DNA from: Acidobacteriota bacterium
GTDB taxonomy: Bacteria; Acidobacteriota; Vicinamibacteria; Marinacidobacterales; Marinacidobacteraceae
DNA length: 64,000 nucleotides
Direction: 5' to 3'
NCBI GenBank assembly: GCA_022828085.1
Contig: JAJEIY010000002.1
Span: 62,001-126,000 of the forward strand
Shown here: positions 50,552 to 60,198 of the stretch, piece after piece
Position numbering within the stretch: position 1 is the first letter of the stretch
Layout: every line of letters starts with the position of its first letter
Program-made: the position numbers and the translations under genes
The notes under the pieces: model-generated
Database searches by the model: none
Told to the model about the DNA's origin: nothing
What the model saw: the letters and a program-made list of their open reading frames with translations, nothing else

Positions 50552-52642
50552 ATGAGCTTCCCATTCCCGCGTCAGTTCTTCGTCCACAGCCGATGGGCCG
50601 CCGTCGTGGCCGCCGGCTGGTTGACCGCGGCGCCCGCGGCCGCGTCCCCACCCGCGCAGGACGACAACCTGCCGATCCTGCAGCTCGAGGACGTGTTCGG
50701 CCTCGAGCTCGCCACCGATCCCCGGATCTCCCGCGACGGCTCCCGGGTGGTGTACGTCCGCAACTCCATGGACATCCTGGTGGACCGGCAGCGGTCCCGG
50801 CTGTGGATCGTGGGCGCGGACGGTTCCGACCATCGGGCCCTGACCTCGGGAGAGACCGGGGGCGACGAGCGCTCCCCGCGCTGGTCCCCGGACGGCAACC
50901 GGATCGCCTACGTGTCTTCCGGAACACTGCCCGACGACCGCTCGGCGCAGATCCACGTCCGCTGGATGGACAGCGGGCAGACGGCGCGGCTGACCCAGCT
51001 TCCCCGTCCCCCGGCAAACCTCAGCTGGTCTCCCGACGGACGCTTCCTGGCGTTTTCCATGCTCGTGCCCGAGCGTTCCGCTCCCTACGTGCAGCTCCCC
51101 GACAAGCCGGCGAATGCGGACTGGGCCCCGGCCGCCAGGGTCATCCGCAAGATGATCTACCGCGCCGACGGCGTGGGGTATCTCGAGGACGGCCACAGCC
51201 AGATCTTCGTGGTGCCGGCCGAGGGAGGCTCGCCGCGGCAGCTCACCACCGGCCCCTTCCATCACCGGAGCCGGCTCTCCTGGACTCCCGACGGGGCCCA
51301 CATCGTGTTTTCGGCCAATCGGCGCGAAGACGCGCTGAAGGAACCGGCGGACAGCGAGATCCACCAGGTGGCAGTCGCCGACGGCGCGATCCGCACCCTG
51401 ACCTCGCGGCTCGGCCCGGACGAGAGCCCGGCGGTTTCACCCGACGGGGAGCGCATCGCCTATCTGGGCTACGACGACCGCTACCAGGGGTACCAGGTCA
51501 CCAAGCTCTACGTCATGAACCGCGACGGTTCCTCTCCGACGGTGGTCACCGGTTCGCTCGATCGGGACGCCGCCCTCCCGCAGTGGAACGCGGAGAGCGA
51601 CGGCCTCTTCTTCCAGTACGACGACGAGGGTGACACCAAGGTGGCGTTCGTGCCGCTCGACGGCGATGTCGAGGTGCGGTCTTCAGGCCTGGGCGGCACC
51701 TCGCTCGGCCGTCCCTATGCGGGTGGCTCCTTTTCCGTCGCCAGCGACGGGTCGTTCGCCTTCACCTCGGGAACCACCGCCCGTCCCGCCGATGTTTCCG
51801 TCGGACCTGAAGGCGGGCAGATCACTGCGCTCAACGAGGACCTGCTCGGGCACCGGGAAATCGGGGAGACGAAGGAGATCTGGCTCGAGTCCTCGTTCGA
51901 CGAACGCCCGATCCAGGCCTGGGTGGTGACCCCGCCCGGGTTCGACCCCTCCCGGAAGTACCCGCTGATCCTCGAGATCCACGGCGGTCCGTTCACCAAC
52001 TACGGGTCCCGGTTCACCGCCGAGGTCCAGCTCTTCGCCGCCGCGGGATACGTCGTGCTCTACGTGAACCCGCGCGGCAGCACGTCGTACGGCGAGGAGT
52101 TCGGAAACCTGATTCACCACGCCTATCCGAGCCAGGACTTCGACGACCTGATGAGCGCGGTCGACGCGGTGATCGCCGAGGGTTACGTGGACGAGGACAA
52201 CCTCTTCGTCACCGGAGGCAGCGGCGGGGGCGTGCTGACCAGTTGGATCGTGGGGCACACCGACCGGTTCGCCGCCGCGGTGGCCGCCAAGCCGGTCATC
52301 AACTGGTACAGCTTCGTGCTGACCGCGGACGCCTACGGGTTCTTCTACCGCTACTGGTTCCCCGGGTTCCCCTGGGACCACCCCGAGCACTACCTGGAGC
52401 GCTCGCCGCCCCACCACGTGGGGAACGTGACCACCCCGACGATGCTGCTCACCGGCGAGGAGGACTACCGCACCCCGATGTCGGAATCGGAGCAGTTCTT
52501 CCAGGCGCTCCAGTTGCGCGGGGTCGACTCGGCGCTGGTCCGCATCCCGGGCGCCTCCCACAGCATCGCCGCCCGGCCGAGCCACCTGATCGCCAAGGTC
52601 GCGCACATCCTCCGCTGGTTCGAGGACCACCGCCGCGAATAG
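50552..52642 (+). CDS. Exported S9-family peptidase
   Basis: 696 residues. Signal peptide ending AAPAAASPPAQ. An N-terminal beta-propeller of TolB/DPP-type blades (repeated WSPDG, SWSPDGRFLAF, SWTPDGAHIVF, VSPDGERIAY) covers about 50-430. The alpha/beta hydrolase domain follows: LILEIHGGPFTNYGSRF, NPRGSTSYGEEF, nucleophile FVTGGSGGGV (Ser557), LLTGEEDYRTP (Asp) and PGASHSI (His). It belongs to the acylaminoacyl-peptidase/dipeptidyl-peptidase group of S9. It likely trims exported or imported peptides with the M14 enzymes. Confidence 0.9.
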   Translation: MSFPFPRQFFVHSRWAAVVAAGWLTAAPAAASPPAQDDNLPILQLEDVFGLELATDPRISRDGSRVVYVRNSMDILVDRQRSRLWIVGADGSDHRALTSGETGGDERSPRWSPDGNRIAYVSSGTLPDDRSAQIHVRWMDSGQTARLTQLPRPPANLSWSPDGRFLAFSMLVPERSAPYVQLPDKPANADWAPAARVIRKMIYRADGVGYLEDGHSQIFVVPAEGGSPRQLTTGPFHHRSRLSWTPDGAHIVFSANRREDALKEPADSEIHQVAVADGAIRTLTSRLGPDESPAVSPDGERIAYLGYDDRYQGYQVTKLYVMNRDGSSPTVVTGSLDRDAALPQWNAESDGLFFQYDDEGDTKVAFVPLDGDVEVRSSGLGGTSLGRPYAGGSFSVASDGSFAFTSGTTARPADVSVGPEGGQITALNEDLLGHREIGETKEIWLESSFDERPIQAWVVTPPGFDPSRKYPLILEIHGGPFTNYGSRFTAEVQLFAAAGYVVLYVNPRGSTSYGEEFGNLIHHAYPSQDFDDLMSAVDAVIAEGYVDEDNLFVTGGSGGGVLTSWIVGHTDRFAAAVAAKPVINWYSFVLTADAYGFFYRYWFPGFPWDHPEHYLERSPPHHVGNVTTPTMLLTGEEDYRTPMSESEQFFQALQLRGVDSALVRIPGASHSIAARPSHLIAKVAHILRWFEDHRRE

Positions 52643-52653
52643 CTGCGGGGCGT

Positions 52654-54042
52654 CTATCCGACCCGGATCGGGTGGGGCACGGGCTGGTTGAAGAGGTAGC
52701 CCTTGCGGTTCCAGGGGATTGAGTCCGGCTGGCTGGCGCCGGTGCGGTCGGTGGCCCTGGTCATGACCGTATGGTCCCCGGGCATCGGCTCCCAGTCGAA
52801 CTCGAAGCGGCGCCAGCTCAGTTCGGTCTGGACCCCGGTGAGTCGCGCTTCGTTCCAGGTTGCGCCGCCGTCGTCGCTCCACTCGACCCGGTCGATCCGT
52901 CCCTCGGGCGACTGGGCGAAGCCGTGCAGGGTGTGTGGCCCGGGGCCGAGTTCCGCGGGCCAGGACAGGGCGAGGGCGCTCTTGATCGTCTGGACGGTGG
53001 CGATCTTGCCCATCGCCCTGCCTTCCGGCGGATAGCTGGGGCCGATCAGGACGTAGGAACCCGTGTTGTTCCGGGTCCAGTGCGGCTCGCTCGAGACCTC
53101 GATCCGGCCGAGCCACTTGATGCTGGAACTCCCCACCCAGCCGGGAACCAGGGCCCGCAAGGGAAACCCGTGGTCCCGGGGTAGCGGCTCGCCGTTCAGT
53201 TCGTAGGCGAGGAGCACGTCGGCGAGCGCCTTCTCCGCCGGCAGCGCCCGCTGGAATCCCCCTTCCGGCGCCTCCGAATCGAGCCCGATCAGAAGGACCG
53301 ACGCGGCGGCCCCGGTGATCCCCGCCAGTTCGAGCACGTCGGCGAGACGGGCGCCGCGCCAGACCCCGTTCCCGATGCCGCCCGTACCCCACTGGGTGCC
53401 TTCGGCGGGCCGCCCCTGTACCCGGTCGAACATCGCCCGGTGGTTCCCGGCGCACTCGAGACAGGCGGTCAGCGTGTGCGCCGGCAGGGAGCGGATTCCT
53501 TCGTAGGAGATCCGGATCCCTTTCTCCACCGCGTCGCCCTCGATGACGAGGCGCCAGTCGGTTTCGCGAATCCCCAGGCTGCCGCCGTTGTTGCGGACGA
53601 AGAACAGTTCGTTCGGGGTGATCAGGTCCGGCATGTCTTCGAGGCGCGCTTCGAGACTGTTTCCGTGCTCGATGAACGGCGCCGTGTCCTTGAAGAAGGG
53701 CGCGACCTCGGGGGGTTCCGCCGTGGGAGGGGGAAGCGGTGGCAGCTCGGTCGGAGGCGGTGGCGCGGTGGGTGCTTCGGCGTCGCGGCAGGCCGCCAGG
53801 ACGGCCGGCGGACCGCCGGCGAGAAGCAGTTCGAGGAAGCGACGGCGTTCCAGGCGGGCGGTGCTATCGGGCGGGGCAGCGAACGCGCCTTGCGGGCCTG
53901 CGGCCCGCGTGCCGGTCAGAGACCGGCGTTCCAGGCTGGCGGTGCTATCGGGCGGGCCAGCGCACGCGCCTTGCGGGCCTGCGGGCCGCGTGCCGGTCAG
54001 AGACCGGCGTTCCAGGCCGGCGGCGTCGAGAGGCCGATCCAC
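52654..54042 (-). CDS. Sulfite-oxidase-family protein with repeat-derived N-terminus
   Basis: 462 residues. The catalytic part matches the sulfite oxidase family: TACLECAGNHRAMF (Moco Cys197), FPLRALVPGWVGSSSIKWLG and the dimerisation domain (VEWSDDGGATWNEARL, PGDHTVMTRATDRTGASQPD). The export signal is twin-arginine plus lipoprotein: LERRRFLELLLAGGPPAVLA and LAAC (Cys85). Before it come two 27-residue repeats (10-36 and 37-63) of LERRSLTGTRAAGPQGAFAA type, encoded by an 81-bp tandem repeat that is a copy of the dispersed family B element. The RR of the Tat motif itself is on the repeat boundary. An internal start after the repeats would lose the twin arginines. Gene order upstream: quinone oxidoreductase, rfbB-like, then this. 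Confidence 0.82.
   Translation of the reverse strand: MDRPLDAAGLERRSLTGTRPAGPQGACAGPPDSTASLERRSLTGTRAAGPQGAFAAPPDSTARLERRRFLELLLAGGPPAVLAACRDAEAPTAPPPPTELPPLPPPTAEPPEVAPFFKDTAPFIEHGNSLEARLEDMPDLITPNELFFVRNNGGSLGIRETDWRLVIEGDAVEKGIRISYEGIRSLPAHTLTACLECAGNHRAMFDRVQGRPAEGTQWGTGGIGNGVWRGARLADVLELAGITGAAASVLLIGLDSEAPEGGFQRALPAEKALADVLLAYELNGEPLPRDHGFPLRALVPGWVGSSSIKWLGRIEVSSEPHWTRNNTGSYVLIGPSYPPEGRAMGKIATVQTIKSALALSWPAELGPGPHTLHGFAQSPEGRIDRVEWSDDGGATWNEARLTGVQTELSWRRFEFDWEPMPGDHTVMTRATDRTGASQPDSIPWNRKGYLFNQPVPHPIRVG
53845..54030 (-). repeat. 81-bp tandem repeat of family B inside a coding sequence
   Basis: Repeat starts at 53845, 53926 and 54007 are exactly 81 bases apart, so the frame is kept. 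Each full unit has the arms CCGGTCTCTGACCGG and GCGGGCC/GGCCCGC seen in the non-coding copies. The third copy is partial. Confidence 0.85.
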
Positions 54043-54048
54043 CGGCCG

Positions 54049-55038
54049 TCAAGCAGGGACGGGGGTGGCGGCGGTGACCTGGGCCTGCTGCTCGACGATC
54101 CAGTCGCAGGTCAGCGCGAGCCCTTCCTCGAGTGGGGTCTCGGGCGTCCAGCCGAGCCGGCGGATCCGGTTCGTGTCCAGGCTGTAGCGCCGGTCGTGTC
54201 CGGGGCGGTCCGCCACGTGGGCGATGCGCCCACGCCGCCCGCCAGCCCGCTCGGCAAGGTCCAGGATGGTCCTCGCCATCTCGAGATTGGTCCGTTGGTC
54301 TCCGCCACCGACGTTATAGACGGTCCCGGGAACACCGGAGCGCAGGAGGAGGTCGAGAGCGGCGCAATGGTCGGAGACGAAGAACCAGTCGCGGACCTGG
54401 GCGCCGTCTCCGTACACCGGCAGTTCCTCGCCGGCGAGCGCTTTGGCGAAGAAGGTCGGGACCATCTTCTCGGGGTGCTGGCGCGGGCCGTAGGTGTTGG
54501 CCCCGCGGCTGATGACCACCGGCAGGCCGTGGGTGGTGCGATAGGCGAGGGCGAGGAGGTCCGCGCCGGCCTTGCTGGCGGCGTAGGGGTTTCGGGGTAC
54601 CAGTGGAGCCTCTTCGTCCGCGTCGCCCTCCAGGATTTCCCCGTACACCTCGTCCGTGGACACCTGGAGGAAGAGCCGTCCCCGGGTGGACTGGCGGAAG
54701 GCTTCGAGCAGGACCGCGGTCCCCAGCGTGTCGGTGCGCGTGAACACCTCCCCGTCGAGGATGGCGCGGTCCACGTGGGTCTCCGCGGCGAAGTTGATGA
54801 CGTAGTCGGCCCGAGCCGCGAGCGGCCTGACGGTGGCCTGATCGCAGATGTCGCCATGGATGAACTCGTGCCGCGGATCCGCGAGCGCCAGGCCCAGGTT
54901 GTCCAGGGATCCTGCGTAGGTCAGCTTGTCCAGCGTGATCACCCGGCAGTCCGGGTAGCGCGCGAGCAGGAGCTCCACGAAGTGGCTGCCGATGAAGCCG
55001 GCGCCGCCGGGCACCAGGAAGGTCGGGTTCGGGAGCAT
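54049..55038 (-). CDS. rfbB: dTDP-glucose 4,6-dehydratase-like protein
   Basis: 329 residues of the extended short-chain dehydrogenase family. NAD-binding FLVPGGAGFIGSHFVELLL, AETHVDRAI, the catalytic STDEVYGE and YAASKAGADLL, and RGANTYGPRQHPEKMVPTF are all as in RfbB. The reaction turns dTDP-glucose into the 4-keto-6-deoxy sugar for deoxysugar synthesis. No other rfb gene is present, so the true substrate could be another nucleotide sugar. ATG 55038 gives the usual N-terminus; TTG 55056 would add six residues. Confidence 0.88.
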   Translation of the reverse strand: MLPNPTFLVPGGAGFIGSHFVELLLARYPDCRVITLDKLTYAGSLDNLGLALADPRHEFIHGDICDQATVRPLAARADYVINFAAETHVDRAILDGEVFTRTDTLGTAVLLEAFRQSTRGRLFLQVSTDEVYGEILEGDADEEAPLVPRNPYAASKAGADLLALAYRTTHGLPVVISRGANTYGPRQHPEKMVPTFFAKALAGEELPVYGDGAQVRDWFFVSDHCAALDLLLRSGVPGTVYNVGGGDQRTNLEMARTILDLAERAGGRRGRIAHVADRPGHDRRYSLDTNRIRRLGWTPETPLEEGLALTCDWIVEQQAQVTAATPVPA

Positions 55039-55068
55039 GGGGGCTGGAACGGGCAATTGTGGGGGAAA

Positions 55069-56079
55069 TCAGGCGATCCGGACGATGATTTTGCCGAAGT
55101 GGGCTCCCCGTTCCATGCGGTCGAGCGCCGCGGGGAGTTCGGTAAGCGGATAGTGGCGGTCGAGGACGGGCCGAAGATCCTTCTTCTCGAGGAAACCCAC
55201 CACGTCGCGGAGCGCGCGCCGGCAGTCGGTCATGATCCCCGCGATCCGGATCCGGCGCATCACGACCGGCGCGAACTGGACCGGGGCCTCGAGCCCCGTG
55301 AGGGCGCCGAGCATCGCCACGGTGCCGCCGGCGGCGGTAGCCCGAATCGACTGATTGAGAGTGCCGGCGCCGCCGTTCTCGACCACGAGGTCGGCGCCCT
55401 CGCCCCCGGTGGCCTCCCGCACCGCCTTGTCCCAGGCGGGGGTCTCCAGCCGGTGGATCCCGACGTCGGCGCCCAGCGCCCGCGCGCGCTCCAGCTTCTC
55501 GTGCGAGGAGGAGGTGATGATCACCCGGGCGCCGAGCGCCCTGGCGATCTGGAGCGCGAAGATGGAGACGCCGCCGGTCCCGAGGGTGAGCACCGTCTGG
55601 CCGGGCCGCACCGGGCCCTCGGTGACGAGCGCGCTCCAGGCGGTGACTGCGGCGATCGGAAGCGCGGCGGCTTCTTCGTGGCTCCAGCCGGAAGGGGCGC
55701 GACAGAGCGCCGCCTCGGGGACCACCACCTGCTCCTGCGCCATCCCGGGGCCGGGTCCGCCCAGCGTGGCCCTCGAGTACTCGCGGCGGAAGCGGCCGTC
55801 CTCCCAGCCGACCACCGGATGCGTGATCACCCGGTCTCCCGGAGCAAACTCCGAGACTCCTTCGCCGGCCTCCAGGACGACGCCCGCCCCGTCGCTCACC
55901 GGCACCTGGGGCAGCGGGAGGCGCGGGTTGTAGAGGCCCTTCAGGATGAGGAGGTCGCGGTAGTTGAGCGACGCCGCGCCGAGCTCCACGAGGACCTCGC
56001 CGGGCCCGGGACGGGACGGGGGGCAGTCCTCGAAACGGAGGTTTGCGGCGCCAAACCGATGGAACACCCAGCGCTTCAC
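55069..56079 (-). CDS. Zinc-type alcohol dehydrogenase/quinone oxidoreductase family protein
   Basis: 336 residues of the medium-chain dehydrogenase/reductase superfamily. LNYRDLLILKGLYNPRLPLP, VPVSDGAGVVLEAGEGVSEF, AALPIAAVTAWSALV, LGTGGVSIFALQIARALGA (NADPH fold) and HFGKIIVRI at the end are typical. The structural-zinc cysteines are missing, as in quinone oxidoreductase members. GTG 56079 lies seven bases after a TACACT box. It heads the operon with rfbB and the sulfite-oxidase-family gene. Confidence 0.85.
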   Translation of the reverse strand: MKRWVFHRFGAANLRFEDCPPSRPGPGEVLVELGAASLNYRDLLILKGLYNPRLPLPQVPVSDGAGVVLEAGEGVSEFAPGDRVITHPVVGWEDGRFRREYSRATLGGPGPGMAQEQVVVPEAALCRAPSGWSHEEAAALPIAAVTAWSALVTEGPVRPGQTVLTLGTGGVSIFALQIARALGARVIITSSSHEKLERARALGADVGIHRLETPAWDKAVREATGGEGADLVVENGGAGTLNQSIRATAAGGTVAMLGALTGLEAPVQFAPVVMRRIRIAGIMTDCRRALRDVVGFLEKKDLRPVLDRHYPLTELPAALDRMERGAHFGKIIVRIA

Positions 56080-56086
56080 GCGCGGC

Positions 56087-56169
56087 AGTGTACCGAGCCA
56101 TCCCGGCAACAAGGCGCCTCTTCAGCGGGCGTCGAATGCCGCGCGAGTTTCGCCACAGACTGTTAGGGT
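56087..56169. promoter_or_regulatory. Divergent -10-like boxes
   Basis: TACACT on the minus strand (56087-56092) is seven bases before the GTG at 56079. TAGGGT on the plus strand (56164-56169) is eight bases before the ATG at 56178. Confidence 0.4.
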
Positions 56170-56177
56170 TCGCTCGC

Positions 56178-56633
56178 ATGTCCGAGGGCACCCTGTTCGA
56201 CCGGATCATCCGGGGCGAGCTGCCGAGCCACCGCGTCTATGAGGACGACTCGGTGTTTGCGTTCCTGGACATCGGCCCCCAGAGCGCCGGACACCTCCTG
56301 GTGGTCCCCAAGGAGAGCCGGGAGACGGTCGGCGAACTCTCGGACGATGCCGCCGCGGCCGTCGGGAGAGCGCTGCCCCGCCTCTGCCGGGCGGTTGCGA
56401 AAGCGACGGGTACGCCGCACTACAACATCCTGCTCAACAACGGTCAGCCGGCCGGCCAGGCGATTCCGCACGTACACTTCCATGTCATCCCCGCCTACGG
56501 CCGCCGGCGCGAGCCGGGGCAGGGGCTTCACACCGACTGGCGTCCGGGATCGCTCGGCGCCGCCGAAGGAGAACGGATCTCGGCAGGGATCCGCGAGGCT
56601 CTCGCCAATGACGCGGGGCCTGGCGGTTCCTGA
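56178..56633 (+). CDS. HIT family hydrolase
   Basis: 151 residues. The histidine triad HVHFHVIPAYG is intact, preceded by NNGQPAGQAIPH. LFDRIIRGELPSHRVYEDDS and LLVVPKESRETVGEL are typical of Hint/HIT proteins, which hydrolyse nucleoside phosphoramidates or similar. No signal peptide. It is followed 57 bases later by ilvB; they may share a transcript. Confidence 0.93.
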   Translation: MSEGTLFDRIIRGELPSHRVYEDDSVFAFLDIGPQSAGHLLVVPKESRETVGELSDDAAAAVGRALPRLCRAVAKATGTPHYNILLNNGQPAGQAIPHVHFHVIPAYGRRREPGQGLHTDWRPGSLGAAEGERISAGIREALANDAGPGGS

Positions 56634-56690
56634 TCCGCGCTGGCGCCGCCGCCCGGGCATGATGCCGGGTGACGGCCCGGAGAGAGCACG

Positions 56691-58451
56691 ATGACGAAAC
56701 GCTGGCGGCGAACCGGAGCGCAACTCATCTGGGAGACCCTTCTCGGGGAAGGGGTGCACACCGTGTTCGGGTATCCGGGGGGCGCCATCCTCCCGGCGTA
56801 CGACGCGATGCTCGACTACCCCATCCGCCACATCCTGGTGCGCCACGAGCAGGGCGCCACCCACATGGCGGACGGATACTCCCGCGCGAGCGGGGAGGTG
56901 GGGGTGGCCGTCGCCACCTCCGGGCCCGGCGCCACGAACATGGTGACCGGGATCGCCACCGCGATGCTCGACTCGTCGCCCATCGTGTGCGTCACGGGCC
57001 AGGTCGGCAGCGCCCTGATCGGGACGGACGCCTTCCAGGAGACCGACGTCACCGGGGTCACCCTGCCGATCACCAAGCACAACTACCTGGTGACGGAGGT
57101 GGACGAGATCGCGCCGGCCCTCCACGAGGCCTTCTACGTCGCCCGTTCCGGCCGTCCCGGACCGGTGCTCGTGGACATCACCAAGGACGCGCAGCAGGCG
57201 TTCACCCAGCGCCGCCCGCGGCTGGGAAAGGTGGACCTCCCCGGTTACCGGCCCGAACCCAGGCCGCCGGAGTCGGAGTTGCAGAGTGCGGCGGAACTCA
57301 TCAACCGGGCGGAGCGGCCGGTCATCCTCGCCGGTCACGGGATCCTGATCTCGGGAGCGATGGGGCAGGTGCGGGAACTCGCCGAGCGCGCCCGCATCCC
57401 CATCGCCATGACCCTCCTGGGCATCGGCGCGATCCCGGCGAACCACTCGCTCAACATGGGGATGATGGGCATGCATGGGGAGTCGTGGGTCAACCAGGCC
57501 ATCCAGGAGGCCGACCTGCTGCTGGCGCTCGGCATGCGGTTCGACGACCGGGTGACCGGAAGCCTGAAGACCTATGCCCCGAACGCGGCCAAGATCCATA
57601 TCGACATCGATCCGGCCGAGTTCAACAAGAACGTCCGGGTGGACGTGGCGCTCGCCGGGGACCTCTCCGCCGTGCTGGCCCACCTGCTCCCGGTGATCGA
57701 GGCCCGGGACCGCTCGGAGTGGCTCGGGAGCATCCGCGGTTTCAAGGGGGACACCGCGGTCCGCGACATCCAGAACCTGCCCGACATGGGCAAGCTCTAC
57801 GCGGCGCACGTCATCCACGACATCTGGCGGATGACGGGCGGGAAGGCGATCGTGACCACCGACGTCGGCCAGCACCAGATGTGGGAGGCGCAGTACTACC
57901 GGCACAACGAACCCCGCTCGCTGATCACCTCCGGAGGGCTGGGGACGATGGGTTTCGCGCTTCCGGCGGCCGTGGGGGCCAAGGTCGCGCGCCCGGACGA
58001 CGAGGTGTGGGTGATCGCGGGCGATGGCGGGTTCCAGATTACCATGTGCGAGCTCGCGACCATCGCCCAGGAACGGCTCAAGCTGAACGTCGCGATCATC
58101 AACAACGGCTACCTGGGCATGGTGCGGCAGTGGCAGGAGTTCTTCTACGACCGCCGCTATGCCGGGACGCCCATCCTGAGCCCGGACTTCGCGGCGCTCG
58201 CCCGGTCGTTCGGGCTCGGCGGCGAGGTGGTGAAGACCCGGCAGGAGGTCGAGGGCGCGGTCGAGCGCGCCCGCGCCGACGAGCGCACGGTGGTGCTCGA
58301 CTTCCAGGTCGAGAAGGAGGACACCGTGTACCCCATGGTCCCGACCGGCGCCCGCCTGCAGGACATGATCCGGCGGCCCGGGCAGGAAGCCGACGGCGAC
58401 CCGGAGTCCGAGGAGGAGCCGGTCGCCGCCGGCCGTACGGTGGAGTGGTGA
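56691..58451 (+). CDS. ilvB: Acetolactate synthase large subunit
   Basis: 586 residues, full length. It condenses two pyruvates, or pyruvate and 2-ketobutyrate, in branched-chain amino-acid synthesis. VFGYPGGAILPAYDAM, the ThDP glutamate in RHEQGATHMADGYSR (Glu53), VATSGPGATNMVTGIATA, and the ThDP-magnesium motif GDGGFQITMCELATIAQE with NNGYLGMVRQWQ are all present. SD AGAGAG lies before the ATG. The small subunit follows 4 bases later. The 57-base leader is too short for a peptide attenuator. Confidence 0.96.
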   Translation: MTKRWRRTGAQLIWETLLGEGVHTVFGYPGGAILPAYDAMLDYPIRHILVRHEQGATHMADGYSRASGEVGVAVATSGPGATNMVTGIATAMLDSSPIVCVTGQVGSALIGTDAFQETDVTGVTLPITKHNYLVTEVDEIAPALHEAFYVARSGRPGPVLVDITKDAQQAFTQRRPRLGKVDLPGYRPEPRPPESELQSAAELINRAERPVILAGHGILISGAMGQVRELAERARIPIAMTLLGIGAIPANHSLNMGMMGMHGESWVNQAIQEADLLLALGMRFDDRVTGSLKTYAPNAAKIHIDIDPAEFNKNVRVDVALAGDLSAVLAHLLPVIEARDRSEWLGSIRGFKGDTAVRDIQNLPDMGKLYAAHVIHDIWRMTGGKAIVTTDVGQHQMWEAQYYRHNEPRSLITSGGLGTMGFALPAAVGAKVARPDDEVWVIAGDGGFQITMCELATIAQERLKLNVAIINNGYLGMVRQWQEFFYDRRYAGTPILSPDFAALARSFGLGGEVVKTRQEVEGAVERARADERTVVLDFQVEKEDTVYPMVPTGARLQDMIRRPGQEADGDPESEEEPVAAGRTVEW

Positions 58452-58455
58452 GGTC

Positions 58456-59046
58456 GTGACGCCGGGCCCGGACGGCCGGATCCGGCCGCATATCTTCGTG
58501 GTGTGGGTGGAGGACCTTCCCGGGGTCCTGAACCGGGTCACCTCGCTCTTCCGCCGCCGCGGCTTCAACATCGAATCGTTGAGCGTCGGGCCCGCGCGCG
58601 CCCCGGGGGTATCCCGGATGACGATCGTGGTGCGGACCGACGCGACGACCGCGCGCCGGATGCTGGTCCAGCTCTCGCGCCTCGTGAACGTGCTGCGCGC
58701 CGACGACATCACGAACGAGCCCGCGATCCATCACGAGCTCGCGATGTTCAAGATCCAGGCAACGGGCGAGGAGCGCACCCAGGTCATCCAGCTCGCCGGC
58801 GCTACCGGAGCGCGGCTCGTGGACATCGCGCCGGAGTCGGTGGTGCTCGAAGCGACCGCGTCCCCGCAGAAGATCGACGGGCTCGCCGAGGTGCTGCGTC
58901 CCTACGGGATCGTGGAACAGGTCCGGACCGGGCTGGTCGGCATGGCGCGCGGGGCCGCGAGCGTGATGACCGATCCCGACGCCCGCAAGCCTCCGAAGCG
59001 CCGCCGGGCCTCTTCGGACGAGAGCGGTGGCTCCCACTCTGTCTGA
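58456..59046 (+). CDS. ilvN: Acetolactate synthase regulatory subunit
   Basis: 196 residues. An N-terminal ACT domain (HIFVVWVEDLPGVLNRVTSL, GFNIESLSVG) binds valine for feedback control, and the C-terminal domain (LVDIAPESVVLEATASPQKI) is the IlvN/IlvH type. A basic tail follows. It forms the holoenzyme with IlvB. The GTG start lies four bases after the ilvB stop, so the pair is coupled. Confidence 0.94.
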   Translation: MTPGPDGRIRPHIFVVWVEDLPGVLNRVTSLFRRRGFNIESLSVGPARAPGVSRMTIVVRTDATTARRMLVQLSRLVNVLRADDITNEPAIHHELAMFKIQATGEERTQVIQLAGATGARLVDIAPESVVLEATASPQKIDGLAEVLRPYGIVEQVRTGLVGMARGAASVMTDPDARKPPKRRRASSDESGGSHSV

Positions 59047-59134
59047 TCGCGAACCGAAAGGCTGAAACGCGCGGCGCGCGGAGCACTTTTTCCCGGCGAA
59101 CGAACGTCTTCGCCACCAACGGAGGACTCCTTCC

Positions 59135-60148
59135 ATGGCCAACATCTACTACGACGACTCTGCGGACCTCGATCTGATCCGGAGCCGGAAGGTCGCCGTC
59201 TTCGGCTACGGCTCGCAGGGGCACGCGCACGCGCTGAACCTCCGCGACAGCGGGGTCGAGGTGCGGATCGCGCTCCATGCCGGCAGCCGCTCCCGCGGGC
59301 GGGCCGAGGCCGAGGGGCTTCCCGTGGTCTCCGGCCCGGAGGCCGCCGCCTGGGCGGACGTGATCACCATCCTGACACCCGACACCACGCAGGCGGCGAT
59401 CTACGAAGAGCAGATCGCACCGCACCTCGGGTCCGGCAAGACGCTGATGTTCGCGCACGGGTTCAACATCCGCTTCGGCACCATCCGTCCGCCGGCGGCG
59501 GTGGACGTCTCGCTTATCGCCCCCAAGGCGCCGGGTCACCGGGTGCGGGAACTCTTCATCGAGGGAGGCGGGACGCCGGCCCTGGTCGCCGTCGAACAGG
59601 ACGCCTCCGGGCAGGCGCTGGCGCTCGCTCTGTCCTACGCCCGGGGAGTCGGACTCACCCGGGCGGGCGTGATCGAGACGACCTTCGCGGAAGAGACCGA
59701 GACCGACCTCTTCGGAGAGCAGAGCGTCCTCTGCGGCGGCGTGAGCGAACTGATCAAGGCGGGCTTCGAGACGCTCGTCGAGGCGGGCTACCAGCCGGAG
59801 ATCGCCTATTTCGAATGCCTCCACGAGCTGAAGCTCATCGTGGACCTGATGTACCGCGGCGGCCTCAACTACATGCGCTACTCGGTGAGCGACACCGCCG
59901 AGCACGGTGATTACCACGGCGGCCGGCAGATCGTCACCGAGGAGACCCGGGCCGCGATGCAGAAGATCCTCGCGGACGTCCGGAGCGGGGCCTACGCGCA
60001 GGGCTGGATCGACGAGGACCGGGCGGGCCGGCCCAACTTCATGGCGCGCCGCCGCGCGGAACAGAACCACCAGATCGAGACGGTCGGGGCCGAACTGAGG
60101 AAGATGATGCCCTTCCTCGATGCGGTGACCCTGAAGGAGTCCGTCTGA
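59135..60148 (+). CDS. ilvC: Ketol-acid reductoisomerase
   Basis: 337 residues, class I. NADPH-binding [33 protein letters not shown], and the metal-binding [17 protein letters not shown] segment are clear. It converts acetolactate to dihydroxyisovalerate. SD GGAGGA lies eight bases before ATG. It completes an ilvBNC operon; ilvD and ilvE are not in the window. Confidence 0.96.
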   Translation: MANIYYDDSADLDLIRSRKVAVFGYGSQGHAHALNLRDSGVEVRIALHAGSRSRGRAEAEGLPVVSGPEAAAWADVITILTPDTTQAAIYEEQIAPHLGSGKTLMFAHGFNIRFGTIRPPAAVDVSLIAPKAPGHRVRELFIEGGGTPALVAVEQDASGQALALALSYARGVGLTRAGVIETTFAEETETDLFGEQSVLCGGVSELIKAGFETLVEAGYQPEIAYFECLHELKLIVDLMYRGGLNYMRYSVSDTAEHGDYHGGRQIVTEETRAAMQKILADVRSGAYAQGWIDEDRAGRPNFMARRRAEQNHQIETVGAELRKMMPFLDAVTLKESV

Positions 60149-60198
60149 TTCCGGGGCGCTCCCCGTAACATTCCCCGCCTCGTTTCGGGGGGCGCCGC

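Noticed and set aside
56634..56690. Leader-peptide attenuator of the ilvBNC operon
   Set aside because: The gap is only 57 bases, has no run of branched-chain codons, and shows just a GC-rich palindrome.
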